This document shows, one piece after another, positions 17,692 to 25,574 of a stretch of 64,000 nt of DNA. This DNA is from Candidatus Kuenenia stuttgartensis. GTDB lineage: Bacteria > Planctomycetota > Planctomycetia > Gemmatales > Gemmataceae. Position numbers and translations under genes: made by a program. How positions within the stretch are numbered: position 1 is the first letter of the stretch; each line of letters opens with the position of its first letter. The notes beneath the pieces are model-generated. The model searched no databases. It worked only from the letters and a program-made list of their open reading frames with translations, and was not told the DNA's origin. The DNA lies in assembly GCA_945875585.1 (NCBI GenBank), contig CAMCLK010000001.1:62001-126000 (forward strand), read 5' to 3'.

Positions 17692-18155
17692 AGCAAGTCG
17701 TTCCACTGCTGGCGCAGGCGTTCCATGCGCGCTCGGTTGACGCCAATATCGGAATGCCCGGCCCGTGAGGCGGAGCGTATTTCGATCAAGCCATGCGGGG
17801 CGTCGATGAGGAATTCGACATCGTCGATAAACCTGAAGATCAGGCTGCGGCATTCAAAGTGCAAATAAGGTCCGTCGCGATGCACAAGCATGGTTCTGGG
17901 CTGACCAGCCATGAGGATGACTAAAAGATTTGACGCTGATTCTTCTGAGATAGGGCATTCTAACGGTGCAATGTGGAATGATGGCCGAGGATCTGCCGAG
18001 GAAACGGCATTGGGCATGTTCGAGCAAGCATGCAAGCCGCCCAATCCACCCAAATGAGCGGGATGGGGCGAAACGGTCCGCAATGTGAGCATGATGGCAC
18101 AAAAAGATGCCAGCGAAATGCTAGCAACGATCAGAACATGCACCCACAGACTCAT
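17670..18155 (-). CDS. DUF1499 family protein
   Basis: 161 residues from ATG 18155, preceded by GGAGG at six bases; a longer frame to 18341 has no leader and poor composition. An N-terminal membrane anchor or signal (LWVHVLIVASISLASFCAIML) is followed by DUF1499: an LHACSNMPNAVSS motif, the DDVEFLID segment and the diagnostic RSASRAGHSDIGVNRARMERLR near the C-terminus. DUF1499 has no known activity. The stop codon lies inside the terminator hairpin of the convergent gene. It is 70 bp downstream of the small lipoprotein gene and probably shares its transcript. Confidence 0.82.
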   Translation of the reverse strand: MSLWVHVLIVASISLASFCAIMLTLRTVSPHPAHLGGLGGLHACSNMPNAVSSADPRPSFHIAPLECPISEESASNLLVILMAGQPRTMLVHRDGPYLHFECRSLIFRFIDDVEFLIDAPHGLIEIRSASRAGHSDIGVNRARMERLRQQWNDLLKIKGPA

Positions 18156-18225
18156 CGCATTCCTCCTGCACCAGCGTCCAGCATGAACGCAGCAGGAGGA
18201 TCCGACAACCCGTGTTGTGGCAGTA

Positions 18226-18453
18226 TTATCGCCCTGGGACTGCGCCCGGAGCTGGCCTGCTGGCGATTTCTTCCTGCTGCGCCAATTCGCGTGTATGTGC
18301 GAATGGCGGGCTAGGTGGAATATACTGAGGTGGGTGTTCAAGATAAGCGGCTGAAGGCAGGGTCATACCGCCAACATGGGTTTGGCAACCTGATAGTGCC
18401 GGGCATACCAGCCCAAGCCCTAGTCCCAACATCAAGATTCTGGTCCGCGCCAT
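18226..18453 (-). CDS. Short planctomycete lipoprotein
   Basis: 75 residues from ATG 18453 with GAGG about six bases upstream. A hydrophobic leader (ILMLGLGLGLVCPALSGC) ends in a lipobox LSGC, so the mature protein is lipid-anchored. The mature part has the motif GGMTLPSAAYLEHPPQYIPP, which I recognise as a recurrent short-lipoprotein motif of planctomycetes (GG-x-TLPS-x-x-YL...QY-x-P). No function is known. It is divergent from the metallopeptidase-like gene and followed by DUF1499. Confidence 0.7.
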   Translation of the reverse strand: MARTRILMLGLGLGLVCPALSGCQTHVGGMTLPSAAYLEHPPQYIPPSPPFAHTRELAQQEEIASRPAPGAVPGR

Positions 18454-18569
18454 GGCACACCTCGAGGAATTCGACCGTGCCGACTTGCGCCGGCTATGAG
18501 TCTGTGGAAAATATCGGCCATGCGGCTGGTGCCGCTTGAGCCGATCTTCCCGATTCTTCGGGTCATACG

Positions 18570-19280
18570 ATGCCTTCGAGTTTTCCGTTGATCTACCGGT
18601 GGGGTACTGGCCCCGGTTGCCAGTCGCTGAAACGTCGTTGCCTGACGGTGGAGCACGAGCCTGTGGTGACAGCACCCCCATGGCGCGATACTGGCCCCAA
18701 TGACAGGCCATTCGACTTTTGCACCGCCATGACAGCACTTATTGGTGCCATATCCAGTGGCTGCGAGGAACTGGGGCATATCGACGCCGCGCAGTTGCTG
18801 ATTGGTGTCAGTCTGGCGCGCGCCCGCACCCGCTATGGTTTGCAAGCTCGCGTAACTCCTTTACGGTTCCCAGACGGCTCCGTGCATGTGCGCAGAGGCA
18901 GTCGCACCTTTCAAGTTCAGCGGCATCTGCTCAACGGCGTGGAAATGCTCTACCACGTCACATTTTGTCTGCCCAGATTTATGGACCAGTCGTTTGACGA
19001 AAAGATGGTTACCATCTTTCACGAGTTGTATCATATTCATCCACGCTTTAACGGAGATCTGCGACGCCACCCCGGCCGCTGCCACGCCCATACGGAAAGC
19101 CAGTCGATGTACGATGCCCACATGGCAGCCTTGGCGCGGCTGTGGTTATCCACCCGCCCCGATCCGTCCCTCACGGCGTTTCTGCGTCTCGACTTTGCGC
19201 AATTGGCGTACAAGCACAGCGGCATTCTGGGAGTGCTGCTTCCCCGGCCCCGGCTGGTTCCACTGACCGTTGCGTCGTAG
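18570..19280 (+). CDS. HExxH metallopeptidase-like protein
   Basis: 236 residues, no signal peptide. The central motif FHELYHIHP places HELYH at residues 151-155, a zinc-protease HExxH, followed by FNGDLRRHPGRCHAHT, whose extra His residues (172 and 174) could provide the third ligand. This resembles the putative phage-type metallopeptidase domain family, but the assignment is by motif only. The start is uncertain because ATG 18570 has no good ribosome site. It lies 36 bp before a sugar-acid dehydratase gene on the same strand, so may be the first gene of that operon. Confidence 0.6.
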   Translation: MPSSFPLIYRWGTGPGCQSLKRRCLTVEHEPVVTAPPWRDTGPNDRPFDFCTAMTALIGAISSGCEELGHIDAAQLLIGVSLARARTRYGLQARVTPLRFPDGSVHVRRGSRTFQVQRHLLNGVEMLYHVTFCLPRFMDQSFDEKMVTIFHELYHIHPRFNGDLRRHPGRCHAHTESQSMYDAHMAALARLWLSTRPDPSLTAFLRLDFAQLAYKHSGILGVLLPRPRLVPLTVAS

Positions 19281-19316
19281 ATTGTCATCACCTCCCCACC
19301 GCCACGGAAACTCTGC

Positions 19317-21254
19317 ATGACGCTTCCGCTCGATTCGTTGGCTGGCACGCCTGCCGACTGGAACATTGTCAGTGTGGCTGCCGGGCCACAAGGCTCTTTG
19401 CCGCTGACGCAGGAACTGCTTCTGAAAGCCCCCAGCGGCAACCTTTTCGGTTGGACACAAAACGCCGGTATGGGCTGGACGCCGGGGCAGATGGGCCGGC
19501 CCGAGTTTTTGGTGCTCAGTACAGCAGGCGGAGTGCGGGAACCGGATGGCACACCCCTGGCGCTTGGCTACCACACCGGCCACTGGGAAGTGATTTTGCA
19601 GGTGCGTGCCGCGGCCGAGGAATTTACCCGCCTAGGTGGCATTCCCTTTGCCGGGTTTGTGACCGATCCGTGCGACGGTCGCACCCAAGGCACCACAGGC
19701 ATGATGGACAGCCTGCCTTACCGCAACGATGCTGCCATGGTGTTGCGCCGTCTGGCGCGCAGCCTGCCCACCCGCAAGGGTGTCATGGGTGTGGCGACCT
19801 GCGACAAGGGCTTGCCCGCAATGATGATGGCCCTGGCCGGCTGCCGCGATCTTCCCACGATCATTGTTCCCGGCGGCGTAACCTTGCCAGCTCGCGATGC
19901 CGAAGATGCCGGCAAGGTTCAAACCATCGGCGCGCGCTTCTCCCACGGGCTCATCAGCCTTGAAGAGGCTGCCGCCATGGGCTGCCGTGCCTGCGGCACG
20001 CCGGGCGGTGGATGTCAATTTCTGGGTACAGCAGCGACAGCGCAGGTGGTGGCCGAGGCTCTGGGCCTCTCGCTGCCCCACACCGCGCTGGCCCCTTCAG
20101 GCCAACCGATCTGGCTGCAAATGGCACGCGCTTCGGCCCGGGCCTTGGCGGCCAATGCCTCTGCCGGCCTGTTGACCCGCCACATCATCACTCCGGGTGC
20201 CATTCACAACGCCATGGCGGTGCATGCCGCCTTTGGTGGATCTACCAACTTGCTGTTGCATATTCCTGCCACGGCTTTTGCCGCGGGTATTCCCCGGCCC
20301 ACTGTTGAAGATTGGATTGCCATCAACCGCAAGGTTCCAAGGCTTGTCGATGCCTTGCCCAATGGACCGGTGGGCTACACCACGGTGCGTGTGTTTCAGG
20401 CAGGTGGCGTGCCTGAAGTGATGCTCCATTTACGTGATCTGGGACTGCTGGACCTTTCACAGCGCACGGTCTCGGGTTCAACTCTGGATCAGGTTCTATC
20501 GTGGTGGCAAACCAGCGATCGCCGGCAAAAGGTGCGTCAGGCGTTAGCCAGCGAAGGTGTCGACCCAGACAGTGTGATTTACTCTCCAACCCGGGCACGC
20601 GAAGCTGGCCTCACGGCTACCGTGGTGTTCCCCAAAGGAAATCTCGCACCCGAAGGCTCCATCATTAAGGCAACAGCAATCGATCCATCAGTGGTGGGTG
20701 CTGATGGCATTTACAGGCACCAAGGCCCCGCTCGGGTGTTCGTGGGTGAACCTGCTGCCATTGCCGCCATTAAGGGTGGAGAGATCCGGGCGGGCGATAC
20801 CATGGTGCTGATTGGCCGTGGCCCGCTTGGTTCAGGTATGGAAGAAACCTATCAGGTGACTTCCGCTCTCAAGCATCTGCCGTTTGGCAAGCAGGTGGCT
20901 TTGGTCACCGATGCGCGGTTTTCCGGAGTCTCCACGGGCGCGTGCATCGGCCATGTGGGCCCCGAAGCCTTGGCGGGTGGTCCCATTGGCCGCCTCCGCG
21001 ATGGCGACACCATCAGAATTGTTATCGACCGCAACCGCCTCGAGGGTACGCTCGATCTGCTGGGAACCGATGGAACCGAAGCTTCCGGTTCGTTGTTGCT
21101 GGCCGGGCGGGAATCATACCCCGGTCTTGCGCCCGACCCCGCCTTGCCGGACGATACGCGTCTGTGGGCTGTATTGCAGCAAGCTGGTGGCGGTACATGG
21201 GGCGGTTGCGTTTACGATACCGACGCAATTGCCGCGAAGTTGGGAATCTCCTGA
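19317..21254 (+). CDS. YjhG/YagF family dehydratase (IlvD/Edd superfamily), probable D-xylonate dehydratase
   Basis: 645 residues, close to the 655 of E. coli YjhG. IlvD/Edd enzymes remove water from sugar acids or dihydroxy acids using an Fe-S cluster and Mg2+. Visible: [37 protein letters not shown] (the conserved CDK motif), a [15 protein letters not shown] cysteine, and [22 protein letters not shown] near residues 520-545. The length and the GTPGGGCQ region fit the YjhG/YagF branch rather than IlvD itself. Co-directional with an MFS transporter 27 bp downstream, suggesting uptake and dehydration of a sugar acid. Substrate inferred from family: D-xylonate or a related aldonate. Confidence 0.85.
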   Translation: MTLPLDSLAGTPADWNIVSVAAGPQGSLPLTQELLLKAPSGNLFGWTQNAGMGWTPGQMGRPEFLVLSTAGGVREPDGTPLALGYHTGHWEVILQVRAAAEEFTRLGGIPFAGFVTDPCDGRTQGTTGMMDSLPYRNDAAMVLRRLARSLPTRKGVMGVATCDKGLPAMMMALAGCRDLPTIIVPGGVTLPARDAEDAGKVQTIGARFSHGLISLEEAAAMGCRACGTPGGGCQFLGTAATAQVVAEALGLSLPHTALAPSGQPIWLQMARASARALAANASAGLLTRHIITPGAIHNAMAVHAAFGGSTNLLLHIPATAFAAGIPRPTVEDWIAINRKVPRLVDALPNGPVGYTTVRVFQAGGVPEVMLHLRDLGLLDLSQRTVSGSTLDQVLSWWQTSDRRQKVRQALASEGVDPDSVIYSPTRAREAGLTATVVFPKGNLAPEGSIIKATAIDPSVVGADGIYRHQGPARVFVGEPAAIAAIKGGEIRAGDTMVLIGRGPLGSGMEETYQVTSALKHLPFGKQVALVTDARFSGVSTGACIGHVGPEALAGGPIGRLRDGDTIRIVIDRNRLEGTLDLLGTDGTEASGSLLLAGRESYPGLAPDPALPDDTRLWAVLQQAGGGTWGGCVYDTDAIAAKLGIS

Positions 21255-21281
21255 TTTGTGATTTCAATGGAAAGGGCTGAC

Positions 21282-22556
21282 ATGCTGAAAACAAGATTAT
21301 TCGTTCTGATGGTGCTTCAGTTGTTTATCTGGGGTGCCTGGTTGCCGGTGATCTTCGGCTACCTCGGCAACGCACCCCTTAGCTTTGAACCGTGGCAGCA
21401 GTCGTGGGTTCTCAATGCCTTTGCCATCGGTTCGTTTGCCGCGATGTTTTTCAGCACGCCATTTGCCGACCGCCTTTTCTCGGCTGAGAAATTTCTGGCG
21501 GTCAGCCACCTGATTGGTGGCGCCAGCCTGCTGGCCCTGACATGGGTGACCGATTTCCCGACATTTTTCACCCTGATGCTGATTCATTGCTTGGCATATG
21601 TGCCCACCCTTTCCATCGCCAACACGGTGGCATTTACCCATATTACAGATGCCAAAGGCGAGTTCGGTCTTGTGCGCATGGGCGGTACCGTGGGCTGGAT
21701 CCTCGCCTCGTGGCCCCTGTTTTTCATTTTGCAGGGCGTGGCTGAGGAAAATGCCATGGCTTACAAGGCCAACGTTTTCCTTTATGCTGGTGTTGTTGAA
21801 ATCGTCTTGGCAGCCTTCTGCCTCACACTGCCAAACACCCCGCCGCGCAAAGGCGATGGCACCCAGCCATTTTTGCTGTTCCTCGAATCGTTCAAGCTTC
21901 TCAAGCACCCGTTCATTGCCGTGCTGTTTGTCGTGACCTTTATCGACGCCGCCGTTCACCAGTGCTTTTTCATCTGGACCGATGGTTTTCTTCGCGACCG
22001 CGTAGGCATCGAAGCCAAGTGGATTATGCCGATCATGAGCATCGGTCAGATTGCCGAAATCGGCACCATGGCAGTTCTTGGTTTCTTCCTGAAGAACCTT
22101 GGCTGGAAGCTGACCATGACCTTCGGAATTTTGGGTCACTTCGTGCGCTTCGGCGTTTTTGCATTGATGCCGGATAATGCGCCTGTGGTGATTGCCATCA
22201 ATGTGCTGCACGGTATCTGCTACGCCTTCTTCTTTGCCACAGTGTACATCTTTGTGGACGAGTTTTTTCCCAAATCGATGCGCTCCACGGCTCAGGGAAT
22301 GTTCAATTTCCTCATCTTTGGTATGGGGCCTTTTGTGGGCAATATCGTGTGGCCCATGACCAAGGATCTGGCGCCACTCGACGCCAAGGGAAATATCCTC
22401 GACTACCAAAATGTGTTTCTGGCGCCCGCCGGTACAGCACTGGTAGCCGCAGCCATATTGTTCATCTTCTTCCGCGTGCCCGACCGTTACGGGCATGAAT
22501 TGCCAGCCACCCGCCACAACGGTGAAGGTGACGAGATCCTGGGCAAATCTGTCTAA
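21282..22556 (+). CDS. MFS transporter, nucleoside:H+ symporter-like
   Basis: 424 residues with about twelve membrane segments. The N-terminus (LKTRLFVLMVLQLFIWGAWLPV) and the GLVRMGGTVGWILASW segment match the NupG/XapB-type nucleoside:H+ symporter family, which in planctomycetes and Bacteroidetes is also used for sugars or other solutes. ATG 21282 is preceded by GGAAAGGG; upstream in-frame ATGs at 21258 and 21267 are possible. It lies 27 bp after the dehydratase and 30 bp before the dimethylformamidase-like gene, so it is probably the permease of this operon. Solute unproven. Confidence 0.82.
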   Translation: MLKTRLFVLMVLQLFIWGAWLPVIFGYLGNAPLSFEPWQQSWVLNAFAIGSFAAMFFSTPFADRLFSAEKFLAVSHLIGGASLLALTWVTDFPTFFTLMLIHCLAYVPTLSIANTVAFTHITDAKGEFGLVRMGGTVGWILASWPLFFILQGVAEENAMAYKANVFLYAGVVEIVLAAFCLTLPNTPPRKGDGTQPFLLFLESFKLLKHPFIAVLFVVTFIDAAVHQCFFIWTDGFLRDRVGIEAKWIMPIMSIGQIAEIGTMAVLGFFLKNLGWKLTMTFGILGHFVRFGVFALMPDNAPVVIAINVLHGICYAFFFATVYIFVDEFFPKSMRSTAQGMFNFLIFGMGPFVGNIVWPMTKDLAPLDAKGNILDYQNVFLAPAGTALVAAAILFIFFRVPDRYGHELPATRHNGEGDEILGKSV

Positions 22557-22586
22557 CCGGAAGTTTCTCCAATATGGAGTGTTGCC

Positions 22587-24059
22587 ATGGCTGGACCGGA
22601 TCGTCGTGAATGGCTGGGAGTATCTGCAGCCGGTATGTTGGCTACAGGTGCATTATCAGCTGGCCAGCGGAAAGCTGGGCCGATTGTTACTGAAAACGAT
22701 CGGCCTGGTTCACCCGACTGGCAACTCACGTACGCCCGGTTCGATGCCACGGCCAAGTACCGTTCTTCGCTGATCGAAGGCTACGCTTCGCGCACCAGCG
22801 TGCGCGCCGGTCAGCAGATATCGTTTTTCGCCAGTGTGCAACAGCCCGGTCCTGTCTCTATCGATATCTTCCGCATGGGCTATTATCAAGGTCTGGGTGC
22901 CCGCCGCATGGCCAAGCTTGGGCCGTTTCCGTGCAGGCCTCAGCCCACACCACCTGTTGCCGATAAGCGCTTGCGCTCTTGTGCTTGGGATCCCCTTACG
23001 GAATTCCGTATTCCTGCCGACTGGCCATCGGGTGTCTATCTGGGCAAGCTTTCGGCCGGACACCACCGCTACCAAAGCTACATCGTTTTTATTGTTACAG
23101 ACGATCGCCCTGCTGATATTCTCTTCCAGTGCAGCACGAATACCTGGCAGGCCTACAACAAGTGGCCCGAGAACCACTCTTTGTACGACAACGACCGCCC
23201 GGATAAGAAACCGCTCATCTCCGGTGTGCGCGCCAGTTTTGATCGGCCTTACGCCAAGTACCCCCAAGTGGTGGATCATTCGCTCTCTCTGGGTTCCGGC
23301 GAATTCCTGCTGTGGGAATATCCGTTTGTCTACTGGCTCGAACGGCACGGGTACGACGTCCGCTACTGCGCCAATGAAGATATCGATGTCGGCGGTGCCG
23401 ATTTCATCGCCAAATCGAAGGGGTTCTTGTCAATCGGGCACGACGAATACTGGACCCGTAAACAGTACGATTCATGCCTGGAGGCCGTGAAACGCGGCGT
23501 GAATTTCGGATTCTTCAGCGGCAACTCGGTTTGCTTTGTTATCGATAATCCGTCACCCCGCGTGATCGAGCGAGTTGGCCGTTACGGCGGCATCCGCCCG
23601 GGCGAAGAGAAATACATGGCTGACCTGCCCGTGCAGGCCCCCAGCGAAGCCGGGCTGATTGGCGCGCAAACGGTGTCGCCCTTCAATGGCTCGGGCGACT
23701 GGACGGTAACAAAACCGGAACACTGGATTTTTGAAGGCACGGGAATGAAGAAAGGCGACTTTATCCCCGGCTTGGTGGGCTGGGAGTTTCATGGAGACCC
23801 CGCGCCCATTCCCGGGCTGGAAGTCGTGGCAGCGGGAACCACGGTGAATAGCGGCTTGGCTTCATCGCACTACGAGGCCACCATCTACCCCGGCCCGAGG
23901 GGTAATTCTGTGTTCAACGCAAGCACCATATTCTGGGCCATGGGACTTAGTTCTCCTCCAGGCCATATCCTGCCATTCGTGCACGACGGCCGTCCCCTAG
24001 GGCCAGACCCGCGCGTGGAGCGAATCACCAGCAATTTGCTGGCAAGGTGGCTGAAATAA
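22587..24059 (+). CDS. N,N-dimethylformamidase beta-subunit-like protein
   Basis: 490 residues beginning with an RR-containing exported leader (DRREWLGVSAAGMLATGAL). The bulk matches the large-subunit fold of N,N-dimethylformamidase: FQCSTNTWQAYNKWP, the SIGHDEYWTRKQYD motif and FGFFSGNSVCFV. Members hydrolyse small amides in a few characterised cases, but most are uncharacterised secreted planctomycete proteins, so dimethylformamide should not be assumed as substrate. Last gene of the 18.6-24.1 kb plus-strand run. The start ATG 22587 lies 30 bp after the transporter stop. Confidence 0.78.
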   Translation: MAGPDRREWLGVSAAGMLATGALSAGQRKAGPIVTENDRPGSPDWQLTYARFDATAKYRSSLIEGYASRTSVRAGQQISFFASVQQPGPVSIDIFRMGYYQGLGARRMAKLGPFPCRPQPTPPVADKRLRSCAWDPLTEFRIPADWPSGVYLGKLSAGHHRYQSYIVFIVTDDRPADILFQCSTNTWQAYNKWPENHSLYDNDRPDKKPLISGVRASFDRPYAKYPQVVDHSLSLGSGEFLLWEYPFVYWLERHGYDVRYCANEDIDVGGADFIAKSKGFLSIGHDEYWTRKQYDSCLEAVKRGVNFGFFSGNSVCFVIDNPSPRVIERVGRYGGIRPGEEKYMADLPVQAPSEAGLIGAQTVSPFNGSGDWTVTKPEHWIFEGTGMKKGDFIPGLVGWEFHGDPAPIPGLEVVAAGTTVNSGLASSHYEATIYPGPRGNSVFNASTIFWAMGLSSPPGHILPFVHDGRPLGPDPRVERITSNLLARWLK

Positions 24060-24176
24060 TCCGGTGCGATTGACGGTTTAACATGCACGAACCTAGAATT
24101 ATTTTACTATTGCACGATGGTATTTGTGTCGCAATGTGACAGGTTATGTTTGCCTGTAACTGCGCAGGGTCTTGGT

Positions 24177-24323
24177 TTAGTTTTTGCCACGATTCTTCCG
24201 GCACGCTTCCGAGCAATACTTTACTTCATTCCAGTTGCGCTCCCATTTCTTCCGCCAAGAAAATGGGCGCCCACAGACAGCACATAATTTCGACGGAAGG
24301 TTTTCTTTTTTCTTGCTGGTCAT
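24177..24323 (-). CDS. DUF2256 domain protein (48 residues)
   Basis: A 48-residue zinc-ribbon-like protein. The sequence contains LPSKLCAVCGRPFSWRKKW, then NWNEVKYCSEACRKNR, with four Cys (CxxC...CxxxC) as in DUF2256. The basic N-terminus MTSKKKENLPSK is also typical. It starts 15 bp after the glcF stop on the same strand, so is probably the third gene of the glycolate oxidase transcript. DUF2256 genes are often found next to photolyase/cryptochrome genes elsewhere; none is here. Function unknown. The match covers the whole short protein and is convincing. Confidence 0.85.
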   Translation of the reverse strand: MTSKKKENLPSKLCAVCGRPFSWRKKWERNWNEVKYCSEACRKNRGKN

Positions 24324-24338
24324 GGGCACCACATCAAA

Positions 24339-25574
24339 CTAATAGGTTGCTGAAAAACCTTCGCCCGGATCGAGCAGTTGGATCACGTGCTTGACCTCGA
24401 AAGGCTTACGCACAAGCCCATCGGCGCGAGCTGTATTCCACTGCATCATGCAGACATGATTACTGGTTCCAAGAATGACCGGATCGCCTTGGGCGGTGTT
24501 CAGGAAATCCGATTTCTTGGCAAGGATTTCACGCGCGCTGTCAGGTTTTTGCAAGTTGTACACACCCCCCGAACCACAGCAATCGCGGGCCTGCGGCGCA
24601 AGTTCCCAGCGGTAGCCTGTTGCGTTAAGTACAGTCTCGGGAATGCCTGCTAACTTTTGTCCATGCACCAGATGGCACGGCAGGTCGATGTAGAGTCTAG
24701 CCTTGCTGTTACCGCGATCGCGCTTTTTGAGGTTCATTCCGCCCAAAAAATCGAGAACATCGCGGACGGGCATGCCGCCTTTTAAAGCTTTGCCCAATGC
24801 CAGTCCACAGCCGGAGGAATTTGCCACCACAGCCACGACATCGAGCGAGCTGAATGCTTTGCGGTTGCCCTCCCGAAGTTGGTCGACATTGTCGAGTCCC
24901 AAATGTTCCTGCATGGCCCCACAGCAGCCTTGGCTTTCCGGCACAACCACTTGCACATTGTTTTCGATCAGCACACGCACGGTAGCAAAATTGATTTCGC
25001 GGAACACCGCTTCCATGAGGCATCCTGTCAGCAACGCCACGCGCGGCCCGGTGGGACGATACTGCCGCATCAGTTGCTCGGCATAGCGTGCGGTAGACAA
25101 CGCCACTGCCGGTTTGCCCGGAAAAAACAGCCGCAGGGGCAGGGCACCCCAGCGACGGAGAAACCTTGCGGGAGTCATGACCAGGTTGAAGAGCCAGGGG
25201 CGCGAAGCCATAGCAGCGGCCGCACGAAGTTTGAGCGGTGTGCGTGTGCGTCCGGTTGCTACGTGCTGATGGCGTGTATGCTCGAGGATTTCGCCGTAAG
25301 GAACCTTGGCAGGGCATGCCGGTTCGCATGCCAGACAGCCAACGCACTCCTCGGTGTACGAAACGGTCCATGGATCTGGGGCAAGGCGTCCGTCTGCCTC
25401 TTCGCGCCATAAACGAAGGCGGCCACGGGGTGAGTTGTTTTCATCACCAGAGAGCTGGTAAGTGGGACAAACTTCCAAGCATAATCCGCAGTGAACACAA
25501 CTCGATAGCATGTCGCGGTCGGAAATGGTGGCAAGCGGGTGACACGATGAACCCGTGGGTAATGGAGGTGTCAT
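24339..25574 (-). CDS. glcF: Glycolate oxidase iron-sulfur subunit
   Basis: 411 residues. Two 4Fe-4S motifs lie near the N-terminus (SCVHCGLCLEVCPTY and CVGCLACEPACPAKVP), followed by two CCG domains (SQGCCGAMQEHLG and DCCGSGGVYNLQ), the standard GlcF layout. It passes electrons from the flavin subunit to the membrane quinone pool during oxidation of glycolate to glyoxylate. Its ATG overlaps the stop of the GlcD-GlcE fusion by four bases (ATGA, 25571-25574), indicating translational coupling. A related D-lactate oxidase role cannot be excluded from sequence alone. Confidence 0.9.
   Translation of the reverse strand: MTPPLPTGSSCHPLATISDRDMLSSCVHCGLCLEVCPTYQLSGDENNSPRGRLRLWREEADGRLAPDPWTVSYTEECVGCLACEPACPAKVPYGEILEHTRHQHVATGRTRTPLKLRAAAAMASRPWLFNLVMTPARFLRRWGALPLRLFFPGKPAVALSTARYAEQLMRQYRPTGPRVALLTGCLMEAVFREINFATVRVLIENNVQVVVPESQGCCGAMQEHLGLDNVDQLREGNRKAFSSLDVVAVVANSSGCGLALGKALKGGMPVRDVLDFLGGMNLKKRDRGNSKARLYIDLPCHLVHGQKLAGIPETVLNATGYRWELAPQARDCCGSGGVYNLQKPDSAREILAKKSDFLNTAQGDPVILGTSNHVCMMQWNTARADGLVRKPFEVKHVIQLLDPGEGFSATY

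Noticed and set aside
21297-22517. Minus-strand open frame of about 406 codons opposite the MFS transporter
   Set aside because: His/Gly/Lys-rich shadow of membrane-protein codons; no start signal.
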